NCBI GenBank assembly: GCA_950295325.1
Contig: OX485807.1
Location: 32,025,666-32,089,665, forward strand
Length of the DNA: 64,000 nucleotides
Direction: 5' to 3'
Source of the DNA: Polytrichum commune
Lineage: Eukaryota; Streptophyta; Polytrichopsida; Polytrichales; Polytrichaceae
In this document: piece by piece, positions 11,497 through 24,539 of the stretch
Layout: each line of letters begins with the position of its first letter
Numbering within the stretch: position 1 is the first letter of the stretch
The notes under the pieces: model-generated
Seen by the model: only the letters and a program-made list of their open reading frames with translations
What the model was told of the DNA's origin: nothing
The model's database searches: none
Translations under genes and position numbers: made by a program

Positions 11497-11663
11497 AATG
11501 TACCTCTCATCCATCCAACATAAAAACTTGTCCCCCCCCCCCCCCCCCAAGATTTGTTGCCAATTCATCTCAAATGATCTCGAGTAATCTAATTCATGGT
11601 CTTTATGCAAATTCCGGTGTCAAAGCAACCTCCAAGTTGCATACTATTTCAAGGCTCTCTCTC
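11497..11663 (-). repeat. Family G repeat, isolated copy
   Basis: Starts with TACCTCTCATCCATCCAACA, as do the tandem units at 54.2-54.9 kb. Its interior, read in reverse, gives TAGTATGCAAC, TTGGAGGTT and GGCAACAAATCTT. A C17 run (11532-11548) interrupts it. A (CT)n run follows at about 11657-11672. Confidence 0.65.
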
Positions 11664-11672
11664 TCTCTCTAG

Positions 11673-13300
11673 GATAAAGGAATCCACCTTGTAACGGAAA
11701 AAAATAACCCTAACGGAAAAAAAACTGCTTTAGGGTTAGGTAAAATCTACCTAACAAACGTCCACCGTAGATCCAATTCTATGAATCTATGGTCAAGAGT
11801 ACTTACCTAATCCTATGACAAGTAAAGGGGAAACCTTGAGAACCTTCTCTCAAAGTTTAAGCAACATCGGTTGTTTACCCTAAGTAACCCCTAAAATTAG
11901 GTTAAGTAGTGAGGACCAATAAAGGTGGAAGGACTATGTAAACTACCACAAAGCTCAATCTCACGAGGTTCAAATGGCTAAATAATAGGTAGAATACTCA
12001 ATGGCAGTATGTGTATTTGGTGATACAAAATGTATGATTATGTTGTACATGACTGTGTGACATGGATAACAATTGGCTTTTGTTGTTATTTACCTCATGT
12101 ACATTACCAGCCCTCGTTGTGGCTTTGGTTGGTGGCATGGGCACATGTGAGGCAGACCCTTCACAAACGTGGCGGCACTCTTAAGTTTTGTATCTCAGCT
12201 TCCATAAAAAATAATGTGTGTATGTTGCTTAGATTTTCTCCAAGAAAATTTGGAACACAAAGCATATTGATTCGAGATAGACATTTGAAGCCCTTTTGAG
12301 TATGTCTCGCATACATTTCTGAACCTAACAATGTAAACTTTGGATACTTAGCACAACACTTTACTTAAGTGTACAGAGGATAAAACCTTCCTATTCTGTT
12401 GATTAAGGTTATAACTTTTAACATCCAGGAGGCAAACTAATATGGGAAAGTAACAAATAAGTAAAGATAACTATGTAGAGATTTTCCTCGAGAGATGATC
12501 CCACCCACCCTCCCGGATTTTGAAGGGTACAGAGATACATAGGAGAATGAAATGGCCTCTGAACAAGAGGATGTACTAAAAAGTAACTAAGCTTGAAAAT
12601 AAGCATAGATTTACTCGAGAAATGCCCAACTCTCTCCCCCCCCCCCCCCCCCCCCCATGCGTGCACTAAAGCTCTTACCAAGAAGAGATTGAGAAAGGCC
12701 AAAAGTGCACATGACTTTTAAGAAGCTTGACCGGGGTCTTTGTGTGTACGGACTTGAACAATTGACGTGAGTACTTTACAGGCTTGGAGAATGAAGCAAT
12801 AGTGAGTAGTTGAGACTCTAAAGGACAACGTCATTGTGTCACTCTAATGTATAAATGTACCCAAAATGCATGGCACCATGGGACTATATATCTTCTTCAC
12901 TGCATGCCACTCACATTCTGAGTGTAAGTTATCAGTATATTAGTCAGAGTTGCAAACCCAGAAGTCCAAGGCCATGATGCTCAGTACATGAAGGAAATCA
13001 CACAGCAAAGACGAACCCATCTATATATCTGTACATTGCTAAGAGGACGCGCTTTGGCTTGCTACGTGAGACTTCCACTTACCAAACACCATAAGGTACC
13101 GAGGCCTTAAATTGTCATTTTTAGAGTTTCCAACAAATTTTCCAATCGTTACAAGTGTCAAAATAATTACATGCTAATAGCATAGGTTAGCAACACACGA
13201 GTCGCAGTGCAGCAACTAAATTTCAGCGCAAATGAAGTATGTATGAATCTAGGGCAAAATCAGAAAGGTCATTTTTGCATTGAGCATTTCAATGCTAAGT
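11673..13300. other. Non-coding interval
   Basis: Holds a C21 run at 12636-12656. Frames at 12030-12299 and 12418-12702 show no domain; the second includes a Gly run read from the C tract. Confidence 0.45.
12636..12656. repeat. C21 homopolymer
   Basis: Twenty-one consecutive C on the plus strand, the longest of at least sixteen C or G runs of ten or more in the window. Confidence 0.9.
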
Positions 13301-13337
13301 GGTGGTGGTGGTGGTGGTGGTGGTGGTGGGGGGGGGG
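13301..13337. repeat. (GGT)n tract running into a G10 run
   Basis: Nine GGT units (13301-13327) merge into ten G (13328-13337). It is G-quadruplex-prone on the plus strand. Confidence 0.95.
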
Positions 13338-13910
13338 TCTATTGAAGTGTGCATGCTCCCTTGTAGTCTAGCCACTCACGTAGCTGCAGGTAGCTTGTAG
13401 GTAGGTGGTGAATATGCTAGCTAGCTTTAGGTTAGAGATTCAAAGTAGGTGACACTATTAGACTTGTGTTACTTGAAGGCCTTACATACCTAATCAGAAG
13501 AATAGAAAAAGAGAAACATTATACCAAAGTGGTTTTAATTATGTTTGAGGTTTTAACTCAAGATTGAGATGGATTTTTTGGTCCGGATAGTTGCCTCTGC
13601 CTTCACATACTAGTGTACATGTTTATATTCTAATCTTCTCAATTGGGACACATGTATAATTGAATTTGGTTCTAAACATTCTTAACTTTCCAATTATATT
13701 GTCTTTGTGGTCAAATGTATCGTTCGGGTACATGTTTTTTTCACTAAGCTATTGAAATTGGGATGAGCTTTTCAAGACGATTTCAAGGGGATTTGGGCTT
13801 GAGCTTTAGGGTTAAACAACATGCTTGAAAAATTGGCTTAACCAAATTATGAGAGGTCAAAATTAGGTATGTCAATTTACACCCGTCGTTGTTTGGAATT
13901 ATATTTTCTT

Positions 13911-14594
13911 GGAGGGTGGACTCTTCATATCATGTACAAACTAACATGAGTGTAAGAAGGGATATTATTTGAGGCATTAGTGTACATAAGGGAGAGGTAT
14001 TATTTTTCTCTAGTGTGTACTTCCAACAAGGCTATTAAGAAATCTGAAGTAAAGGTAGATGTACAAAAAAATGGCTCTAAGGTTTAGAGACAGAATTTGA
14101 CAATAGATGTGTTAGTTTCATCCAATTCACATTTTCATCCATTGTTGTCATATGGTAAAAGTCCTTAATGACTACCCCGTCCATTTTTGTTAGGGTTTGC
14201 ATTTTGGGTTCAAGGTGTTTACAAACTAGAGGCTCTTGGAGCACTCATGGGCTCCCTTGAGTTTTTCTCTCCATATAGTGATTAATTTATTGTGCTTTTG
14301 TCTTTGTTTGTTTGATGCAATCATTGAGTTACATACAATGAATGAAAAATGTTCAATGATTTTCTCATTGGAAAGTGATAGTGGATAACATATGTAATAA
14401 AGGAAAATTTAATTTATGATTTATATTTTGTATATGTAGTGGAGGCATTTATCACATTAAATTGGAAAGCTTAGTATATTTATATGAGTCCATTTTTTAG
14501 CTTGCAATTAATACGTATGTATTTCTTTATATAGGGGGTTTAATTTCATAGTAACACACACATGATTTAGGTTTCCAATGATGAGTCCACCCCC
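13911..14594 (+). mobile_element. Family A element, copy 2
   Basis: Ends are GGAGGGTGGACTCTTCATAT on the left and GGGGGTGGACTCATC reading in from the right. The whole length matches copy 1 at 1052-1739 in the same orientation. Landmarks include GTAAGAAGGGATATTATTTG, GTCATATGGTAAAAGTCC and ATATAGGGGGTTTAATTTCA. No coding sequence. Confidence 0.8.
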
Positions 14595-15072
14595 AAGACA
14601 TACATTTCACTAGTGTATTTTACACCTCCATTTTCAAAACAAACAATGATATCATGCACTAGGATAGAGCATGGCCCCAAATAATACACGTCCAAATGAC
14701 AGGCTTGTAAAATCGGTAAAACCAATCTATGAGAAGTCTAGATTAAGAATGTCAATTTATCAAAGTGGTTGTTCATATTCGTGTCGTTTGAGAGCACGTT
14801 TCCACTAGCAATGGAAAATCCAATGCAATGGCTAAAACAAAGAGAACATTTGCAAAATTTACTCTACAAGTGTTGTGAGCAAGAAATACCTTTCTTTTTC
14901 TTTTAATATTAAAGTCTAAAGTGTAGGTTTTTGCAACCAAATTGAGTGTCAAAAGGATTCAACTCTAATAAATGCTGCATGTTTAGTGAATCTATGTCAA
15001 TAATTGATATCCAAAACTTATACTCCCTTGTGATTTTTACAACTTTTTTTTATGTCCCAGTGAGAACGATCA

Positions 15073-15224
15073 TCATAACATTATTCATATCCATAACAAT
15101 GTTGTGCGGGATTGATAGCATTCTACAGAATATTCCCCACATTCATTCTGAATATGGGGAATATTTTGTGGAATATTGTTAGTCCCATAGAACATTGTTA
15201 TATATGGATCTGAATAATATTATG
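15073..15224. mobile_element. Family I palindromic foldback MITE, copy 1
   Basis: The two halves are near-complementary. The left half reads CATAACATTATTCATATCCA, TAACAATGTT and GATAGCATTCTACAGAATATTC; the right half gives the complements through GGATCTGAATAATATTATG. A related copy lies at 32191-32356. No coding capacity. Transcription through it would give a single long hairpin. Confidence 0.8.
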
Positions 15225-15455
15225 ACACTGCCAACATACAATCTTACATCTCACACTCATTCTCAACTAAAAGCTGATCATTGTGATAGGTTGTAGTTTT
15301 TTCTTAGTAAACTCCACGGCAAACATTCTTTCATACTCATATGCTAGTAGTGTCACACATTATTTAATTCTAACACTATAGGGACACATGGTCTGACCAC
15401 TAGTTCATGGTCACTCGATAGATGTATCATCTATGAAAATGATATGGACCTAGTC

Positions 15456-15630
15456 ATTTACATAGAGTCCACCACCAAAAGGTGGAAATAGCCAACGGAC
15501 AAAGTTACACTCCCCCATTCACACTTGTCTCCATGGGACGTCAGCCATTTACGCATAGTACACCACCAAAAAGTGGAAATAGACAAACAGACAAAGTTGC
15601 ACTCTCCATTCACACTTGCCTCCATGGATG
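15456..15630 (+). repeat. Two-copy tandem direct repeat of about 91 bp
   Basis: Copies start at CATTTACATAGAGTCCACC and CATTTACGCATAGTACACC. They share CACCAAAAGTGGAAATAG, ACAAAGTT, CATTCACACTTG and CTCCATGG, with small indels between copies. The short frames across it are not conserved coding sequence. Confidence 0.8.
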
Positions 15631-18365
15631 GTCAACGTTTCTACCTATCTATATGAAAGTAATACGTATAAATTCCACATCTATAGAATTTGTAAGCACC
15701 GGAAACTAGTGGCAAGACCACACTATCTCCATAGTGAAGTAAGCTACGCTTATTACTTGCAATTTCATCGAGGATTGGGATACTATAAATGTCATCCAAA
15801 ATGTGAAGACAATTCATCGATGTTGGACAACCTCAAGACTTTGAATTCAAGACTAGAGGCCATCATGTAAGGGGGATCTTACTACAAAGCCTGCCTTGTA
15901 AGCGACTCTTTGTACTCAAGATACGGTAGTAAAGCATACGGTAGAATCATATTGTCTTGGACCAAAGTCTAGAAGTCAAAAGAAACAACTTATATGCACG
16001 AGTGTAGGTGGAAGGGTACACATATAATGGTTCCGAGTTTTGGACTACATATCATCAATCCATCATGCCTTACGTTACTTGCACTTCTAGCATCTAAGGT
16101 ATGTGTGTGTGTGTTGTTCGAGTCATGTTCTCCAACATTTATCGGTTAGGTTTACACAACAAAATGTTTTGTTGCATTAGCAAATCTATGATGAAGCATT
16201 CGCATTAACTAGATTGAAAATCGGACATCTTTTTATTTAGTTGTGATTATCAAAAGTGCACGTGTGTTTGGAGTAACACACACGAATCTTTGATAATGAA
16301 TAATTTAGTAATTGGGAGTAAGTATGTCCTCTTCACTGTTGTGTTGACTAATGAGTTTGAAGCGATTCATAAATTGTGAGCATGTAGGTCAATCTATCTT
16401 AAACACAAGTTTTGTTGGGTTTTTTTTACTAGATCCAATCGAATCAGACACCATTCATTTATAGGTGTACGATCAAGATGAATAACTGAATAAGGCTTGC
16501 GTACCTTATACATATCTACATACCCAATTCCACATAATGATCGCAACAACTCTCACCACCGTCCCTTTTTATTTGTTGAAAAAAAAAGGAAAAAAAAAAA
16601 GAAAAAAAAAAGTAGCAAGTTTGGCTATATGTTGAGTGTAGAACCAATCAAGGTGGTGAGCTTGAGATTTTGTGGAGTTTAAGATGATTACATTAGATGA
16701 ATCAAAGGGAGTATTTGGCGAATGCACATAACCTATTTGCCAATTTGGGTGAAGACTTTTAATTGTACATGGAAGAAATTCAAGGCTACATGTATGCTTT
16801 GATAAGATGAACAATGGCCCCACATAAAAAACATTAAGTGGTCCTATATTATATTCACAGTCTACAAGTGGCCACACACCACAAACTAAGGGGGAAGTTG
16901 GCTATGTATTGAAATTCGCTACACCAAAAACAAATGCACTAGCCCATTAAACCTCTAGATACTTCCAAGCTCAACTAGTTTGCAAATGTACAAGAGGATC
17001 AAAATGCCCATGTCATACATTTAAAGCACATAGATCTTAGGCCAACAAGTGTTGCATCAACCCTCTTACATATCAATGTATACCAAAATTGAATCAATTT
17101 GCACACGCATAATGATTAGCATTGAATCATTGTACACTTGAAGTACCTGATGCATTTCTGCACCCAAAAAGATTGAACCAACCCACTTAAATGAGAGAAT
17201 ATACCTAAAATGAACATTATTGCTAAAAATGACCACTCTTACAGAGCACAAGCACGGTCAAGTACACAACTCCATTACCCTGCATAAGTTTAAGTGAAAG
17301 TGATTCAAAACTAAATTCAAACTTTGAACTTTGTAAAAGAAAAAAATCGAGTACATTTGAAAAGCAAATTGATCCACCAAGCCAAGCAATTTATGTTGAA
17401 AAGTGTTTTTTTCAAGAAAAGTCAACATATTTTAGAAGGTGGTGCAAGTAGTGTGCAAGTAGATATGTTGAACACATAATTGTCCAAAATTTGCTTAAAA
17501 CATGATAAAATTATATTGAATTGATGTTTTTCCACAAACTTTGTAATAGTGCCCTCAAGTTTAATAGAATTCAAGGAATATGAAAAAAGGTTAAATATTT
17601 AAGGTCATGAAATCTACGTCCAAAACCAAATTAGCCATTACCTTTTGAGCTATACTTTCAATGATAACTTTTAAAGATCTCATCTTAATATTCTATATTG
17701 GAGCACCTTACACAACAATAGAGGGTGCATGAAAAAAAATCAATTTCAACAACACTTTGCTACTACTTTTAGGCGTTTGACTAGAAAAATGATAGATTTA
17801 GTATACTGGAGCATTTTTCCATATACTTGATCGTGCTTGCTCCTTGCAATCACATCTACAAGCTACAAGTACAAATAGGTAGGAAAGGAGGTTTCTGCCT
17901 TCAAACAATATCAGTACATACCACTTTGAAACTTAATATTTCGTACCCAAATTCTTAAGAACAACAAAGGGGATCCCAATGTAAGATGGTGGTGGTGGGG
18001 TTTTAACTATGGGAGGAAGTGCCAATAATAGGTGAATTTGAACTGACATGTGGATAGTTACATGTAGTGAAGTTGTAGGGAAATGAAACCCAAGTAGATC
18101 AGTTGTCCTATCACTTAGAGGCTTGAAAGATGGAAGACAATCGCACGTGCACACATCTAACAAATCATCCTTCTTCAAAAGGACTTCTCTTTGGTTGTAA
18201 TCTAATCTCAAGTTTGCACTTGAACCATGTGACCAAAGATTCTCTAACTTTTGTCATGACGTGGACTACTTTTTTTTTTCTTTTTTTCTTCCTTTTGCTA
18301 AATCTTTTTGGAATGAGAGAGGGATCCTAAGGTAAGTGGACTTAATTATTTATAATTCTTGATCA
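15631..18365. other. Non-coding AT-rich interval
   Basis: Contains an A-rich tract near 16578-16610 and no domain-bearing frames. The 102-codon minus frame at 16569-16877 includes a Phe run read from that tract. Confidence 0.4.
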
Positions 18366-18369
18366 TACA

Positions 18370-18690
18370 TCTATATTTGAGCGGCGTGTGCTTAAGTGTG
18401 GATCAAAGAACAACCACCAAAAAGACATGTGTGTAGAGGATAGATTAGACTACGTGCTATATATGATAGCTGCTCTAGACTTAATATTTACCACATCCCA
18501 GGCCAAGTAAATGATCATAGAAGCTCATATAAGGAATAATTTCACTTTGATAACGAATAAGATACTTATACAAACCCTAAAAACTATGAGGAAAATGAGT
18601 ATGAACACAATGTGGATTTCGCTAATCATCTCACACTAAGTGTGTGTTTCATATCTTACGAGAAGTGGGTGCAAAACTATAAATTTATGT
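18370..18690 (+). repeat. Family E dispersed repeat, copy 2
   Basis: Shares GTGTGGATCAAAGAACAA, CCAAAAAGACATGTGT, AGACTACGTGCTATA, TTCACTTTGATAACGAATAA, CTATGAGGAAAATGAG, GTGTTTCATATCTTACGAG and AAGTGGG with other E copies. A shorter second piece lies at about 19385-19460. Confidence 0.6.
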
Positions 18691-18699
18691 GAGAGAGGC

Positions 18700-20341
18700 A
18701 TGCTTATCTTTAGGTAAGAATCCTTAAAGCGACACTTCGTCAAACTTTTTTCCACTTTTAAGCAAGTTAAATAGCTTGAAACAATCTATTTTTAGATATG
18801 CAACATTGATATGCAACATTGTAAAGAGTCTAAAGAAAAAGAATATCATATTACTTCTTGTGCAACCTATAGAAATCTACAAAAGTTGTTTCAACAAACG
18901 AGCCTTCCATTTACTAGGGGGGTCCACTAATGTTGGATTGTTAGGTGAGAATCGTCACAAAATCAACCTTATTGTGGTGAGAGTCTTTTAATAAAAGAGT
19001 GTATTATTCACCTTTTACAGAACACTTCTCCACCACCTTGTTTTGGAGCAGATAAATGATAAATTGGCCAATTTGATTAACCAAAGGTGGTGCTTTTCTT
19101 CAAATGTTCTTACATCCTTCTTACACCACCACTAGAATTGGCCAAAGTGGTGCTATTTTGTACTTTAAGCCACATATATTGGTCACTTTCAACAATGACT
19201 TACTTAACAATATTGTTGCTCTCACTTGTTGACGATGCGAAGATGAACAGTAGGTGTTACTTTTAGGCCCACTTACCTTAGTGCTCATGAATCAAGTTTC
19301 AATACTAGACCCAACCGTCACAATGTGTGTGTGTACATAAGGTATACATATGTTATCAAAAAAAAACTTAAGTGGACCCTATATTAGATTGGTGTGGGGT
19401 TCGATGAGGATCAGAGAACAAACACTACAAAGATACATGTTTAAGATACATGCTTAAGTATACAAGAACTGGTAACTACTCTACACTCAATAATACACTA
19501 AGTACTGCATTTAGTGTCATACGGCATCGTATGCCACTGTGGGAACTTCTCCAATGACACTTCTTATGAATAATTTTACAAGTATCTTCACGGATGACTG
19601 AAAGTTGGATGGAAAAACCACTAAGCAAGTGACAGTAATTGCAGCATCGCAGATGTACACCACCCAAACTAAATCAAAAGAAGTCCGATTTCCAATCCGA
19701 TTTTTGCTGACGCTTCGTTGTAGATTCACGTGTTTGTAATGTAAACGTAGTCCGTACGAGTTGGGGGAACATGGGGAACGAACCCAACAACAACACCCCA
19801 CATATATACCATAGCAAAGGAAGGAAATAGCAAGGAAACCCCCGAGAATGTGATGGAACCGGAAAAAGGGTAGTTGGGTTGGTTGGTTGGTTACAAGGAG
19901 GGTGTTTCTACCCTTACCGTCAATCATTAGAACATAGTAAACTTACGTACTTTAATAACATAACGGTTGGGACTTGGACCCCGACTCCTAGCCTCCGTCC
20001 TCGATCGAGAGAGGCTTGCTTAAGCTTATACATACATATTGATAGTGATAGTGATAGTGAAAGTGATATTCATATGTATATTTGGAGTACACGGTTGTCG
20101 TGTGCCGGTGGTCAAAATGGGACTCTTGACCTCTTGTTAGTGGACCTTACTCACGTCCAATGAGGTACCGGCATTTGGGACGGATGGATGGAATATATCG
20201 CACCCATTCATCCAAATAGTCAACCACTTGTTAGTTGGCTAGCTACTCTCTTCAATCCCAATGGCAGTTGTCAGAATCTCATTTGACCTATGTGCATACA
20301 TGCTTTCCAAAACACAAAGGAAAGGAGGACGTCATTGTGTT

Positions 20342-20372
<31 letters not shown>

Positions 20373-20540
20373 TGCATTTGACCAACAACTCTCAAGTTCC
20401 AACACAGTGAAGCTAAATTTGTCCTCTATTTGGGGTCTTTGATATAGTCCGATTCAATGTGTGGGATACCATTCAATGTGGTACTCATGTTCTCTAGGTA
20501 TATATAGAATGATGTACAATTGCTCACAGTTGTCTATGTT
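18700..20540. other. Non-coding interval, one long antisense frame of unknown meaning
   Basis: The minus frame 19517-19927 (136 codons) has a hydrophobic stretch (GFLAISFLCYGIYVGCCCW) but no recognisable family and no homologous copy here. It spans a region of slightly higher G+C that could be promoter or leader sequence. A GATAGT run (20040-20066) and a (GA)n run (20342-20366) follow. Confidence 0.35.
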
Positions 20541-20551
20541 TTTTTGAGATT

Positions 20552-20923
20552 CCACTTCACACACGAGACTGAGAGCCCGCGACCATGCACTTCAAGCACT
20601 CTCACTGGTGGAAAAGGAGGAGCCGGTCCAAGTTCGCTTCACACTACGCTTAGAGGGACCAACGGAGTATGTGAATGCAAGATGGATGTAAAGTCAACAT
20701 GGATTCCTACATGGCATGGAATGGATCACGTTTCATGGTCACTTGGACTATTTTCAAAAACCACCTCTTGGAGGTAGGCCTAACACAAAACCGGGAGACC
20801 ACAACACTCCGAACACTCACAACCGTTGAGTTATTCTATTATATCATGCATGAGGGTCCCGCATGAACAAAAATGCATTGAAACAACATTTGGTTGAAGG
20901 TCATGTCACATATGACTTCACAC
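20552..20923 (+). mobile_element. Family B Harbinger-type MITE, truncated copy
   Basis: Matches the left portion of the copy at 52683-53600 (CCACTTCACACACGAG, CTGGTGGAAAAGGAGGAGCC, GGACCAACGGAGTATGTGAA, TTTCATGGTCACTTGGACTA). It stops at CTTCACAC, exactly where the inverted copy at 20927 begins. The rest of the element is missing and its first bases are degenerate. Confidence 0.8.
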
Positions 20924-21411
20924 TAAGGGCCGCTTCACACATGAGCCAAGAGCCGTGACCGTGAAATTGTGGGAGCCCAAAAGAAAAGTGTCCAAAGGTT
21001 GTCCCAACACACCTCCAAAACTCATGTAGTGTGAAGTCATATGTAACCGGGCCTTCAACCAAATGCTATTTCAATGCATTTCTGTTCATGCGGGAACCTC
21101 ATGCATGATACAATAGAATAACTCGACGGTTGTGAGCGTTCAAAGTGTTGTGGTCTCCCAGTTTTGTGTTAGGCCTACCTCCATGAGGTGGTTTTTGAAA
21201 ATAATCCAAGTGACCATGAAACGTGATCCATTCGATGCCATGTAGGAATCCATGTAGACTTTACATCCACCTTGCATTCACATACTCGGTCGGTCCCTCA
21301 AGTGTAGTGTGAAGCGAACTTGGACCGGCTCCGCCTTTTCCACCAATGAGAGTGCTCGAACTGTAATGGTCAAGGGCTGTCAGTATAATGTGTGAAGTAC
21401 ATGGCCCCTAA
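20924..21411 (-). mobile_element. Family B Harbinger-type MITE, full copy with TAA duplication
   Basis: The body is 20927-21408, from GGGCCGCTTCACACATGAG to TGTGTGAAGTACATGGCCCC, flanked by TAA on both sides (20924-20926 and 21409-21411). It is the reverse complement of the family as read at 52683-53600. Its right three quarters pair with the truncated copy just upstream. GGGCC ends plus a TAA/TTA target fit PIF/Harbinger. No transposase. Confidence 0.85.
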
Positions 21412-23940
21412 GCTTTATTTGGAAGTTTTCACATCCCCCTTTCTTTACACCTCGCCCTCGTCAACCCCCCTGGCTCTTCTCCAATGCAAATTTTTTACTA
21501 CCAGCTTGGGTTCACACTGCCCCCCTAGCTAGCCTCTAGCTCTACCTTTTCCCCAGCCCGGGCGACATGTGCTTGAAAAGTCCCGCCAGGCTGGCACCAA
21601 CTTGGTTGCTGACATGGAGGCACTTTTGTCTTTAGTACACGTGGGTCAAACCCTGGGTCAACGCCTCTCGGACTGTGCCACCTCAGGCGCACAGATGGGA
21701 ATCCCAGTGCCAAGTAAGCAGAACCACCTGGCACTGTTGGAGCGTGTTACCGACTTTTATTCTAATTAAACCCCCCCCCCCACCCCCTCCCTGGACTTAA
21801 TTTCCACCAAAAAACTCTCCACCAATGAGGCGGCCGGGCCCAGTCCCCAAGGAAGGCAATGGAGAGCATTTTTGTAATGTGGATGTTAGGTACATACATA
21901 CTGTATGATATCCACCTTGAGAATTGGCCATAGGGGATGTGGAGGCGGTGCCGCCAGGTCACCCGGTTCCACTATGCATAATCGTGCTGACGTGGACATG
22001 GAGATGTGTTTTATATATATATATGGAGTACTTTCAGTCCCATTAGTCTTTTGGCTGCATGGACTTTAAAATCAATTTCATCTCATTGACCGATATGAGG
22101 CTAGCTAGTAGAGTAAGTTTGTGTATGTGGGTGTACGGAACTTATGGTAATAAGTTACGAGGGTATTGAACGGACACTGTTCTCTGTGCACCCACTTCTT
22201 TAGCATATGAAGCACGCCATTAGTGTGCATAATATCATTCGGATGCATGGTCATACCATTGTTTAGTCATGTGGGTCAGTTCCATGGTTTTGATATATGT
22301 CAATTATATTCCACGGGCCCTGAACAAGTGAGGATATTCGTTTGCTCTTCAAACATTTAGGCTAAACTTGGAAATGTGGGTGGAGTTATACTCCCGGCAT
22401 TGTGCGTAGAAATTGTTGTGCATTTTGGTAATGCTCAAAGAAAACACTGCTCATCCCAATATTATTTCCTAATTTGGTATTCGTAGAAGCTCTATAGGGT
22501 ACCGATCACGATCCCATCAACAATCTATAGGGTACCGGAATTTCCATCATGTTGGGACTGGATTTTGATCAAGCTAGAACCAATAGTGCCATGACACATG
22601 TCCTGGTTTTGAGTGTTAAAGTGAGGAGGAATGAGTGGTTAAGATCACCAGTTAATATAGACTCTAGAACTTGGTAATACGTTTGGGCCAACTTTTGACT
22701 TCAAAAAGTCACAATAATTTCAACGCAAGGAATAAAATTATCTAAAAGTGTACAATCCTCTTGATTTCTATCTTCCTACACACCGCTTAATACTTCTTTG
22801 GATCTAGCACACAGTCTCTTAAGTGATCATAACCTCATATAATTGACATGATTTAGGGTTGTGGAACTAACCCACATGTCTAACACAATCTTATGTGAGA
22901 TGAATAGAAAATCCAAGTCGTGCCCATAGCCATGTTCTTCATAATCTTTGGAGCTCGTATGAGCATTATGTTCATTGTCAAGATGAAGATTTCTATGGGT
23001 TGTTAATTGATGAGAAAGATTCTCTTAATTATATTGACTCTTACATCTAAAATAGTTACCAAATTTTAAGCACATAATCTAATCACATTTCAACAATCTT
23101 TTTTTTAAGTGTACGTTCTTAGTATCACACTCATCCATACACCACTCAAATAATATAAGTTTTTGTATGAGATCCTAGACCGAGTTTGGAACATCTGTCT
23201 TACCAAAAAATTAATTTAGTGTCTTCAATGGGGGTGATTTATGATTTTTGTTTATTTATTTATTTATATTTGGGGGGGGGGGGGATGGCAAACAATATTG
23301 TTCAATAAGTCTGTGACTGATTCATCCCCACATTAAAATGACGACACTAGTATTTACTCGTGGGTTTATACGAGTATTAGAGTGTCAACTTTCATGACAC
23401 CTACCATGCATGGTATATATATGAGGGTGAAACACATATAAACATTGTATAGCCTCGGAATTGTGATTTAGAGCTAAAAGGGTTTCTAAATCGAGGTTAG
23501 GGACTTTCATTAGTCTACATGGATTCAATTGAAATGAAGTAAAAACAAACTTGGGAGGGGTAAGTTTTTATCGCACTTCTTCCTCCTCAATGCCAGGGTG
23601 TCATGACTGAAATGCAAGTGTTGGACAAATATCAATTTTTGTTTATACCAGTTGGTACTTATTTAATGACATTTCTACATATGTTTGATAGTGGTAAGGT
23701 ATGGGTACCTAAGTACATTTATGGGTCAAAAAAATTGAAGGTGAAAACATTGGGAATCCCTTATAGCTTAGACATTTTTTTCCCTTTAAAACATCTGATT
23801 GCAAAATTACCGTCAAAGACCTTGAATTAATCTAATGAGATTTAGTTGGAATACATCAACCATGAACCTATAGTGGATGGATTTTTAGTGAACACCTTTA
23901 CATGAGAGTCATGAAACTTGATCCGCATTTTGGTTTTTAA
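21412..23940. other. Non-coding interval
   Basis: Holds a C11 run (21771-21781), a G13 run (23272-23284), a short direct repeat CTATAGGGTACCG (near 22492 and 22525) and a partial family E piece in reverse at about 22900-23160. The 75-codon frame at 23603-23830 has no domain. Confidence 0.45.
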
Positions 23941-23948
23941 TGCCATTC

Positions 23949-23975
<27 letters not shown>
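23949..23975. repeat. (AT)n microsatellite
   Basis: About 26 bases of alternating AT ending in ACACAC. Confidence 0.95.
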
Positions 23976-23980
<5 letters not shown>

Positions 23981-24539
23981 GAATGAATATATGAAGCCTT
24001 TCAAGACGTTTATACCTTGATGAAATTTACCTAATATCAACATGTTACACAAAGATCATCGATCTTGTATTACCCACCAATATTGGTAAAGGGTTGCTTT
24101 CTAGATACCAACCCCGCTCATATACCGCATAAAGACCTCAATTCTCAAGCTTAATTACACATGTATCAATATGGCATTGACCTAATGATTGAGTATAATA
24201 TGTGAATATGTTCTTCAATCTTATGATGACAAATGGGTTCCATATTTGCATCATAGTGTAATACCATGCCTACACCATATGATGGGCATAGCCAGTTGAT
24301 GGCTCCCGTTAGCTTGAGGCATTCTTTTGGAGCTTTTCACCAATCATTGGATGTAAAATAGTTGGATTATGAGTGTTTGCTGACTAGAAGCTCCGAAAAA
24401 ATGTCCTTTGTTGGTGGGAGTTGTCCACCAGCTATGCCCACCAATAAGTGTGGGCATGGGTAACTTGTTCATACCTTTCAGGCCTATTCTTGCTTAACAT
24501 TGCACCATACCCTAAGTGACACATATATGCAACATTGGT

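Noticed and set aside
19517-19927. 136-codon minus-strand frame with a possible membrane segment
   Set aside because: No recognised family; the hydrophobic stretch is T-rich DNA read in one frame. Left as unexplained rather than called.
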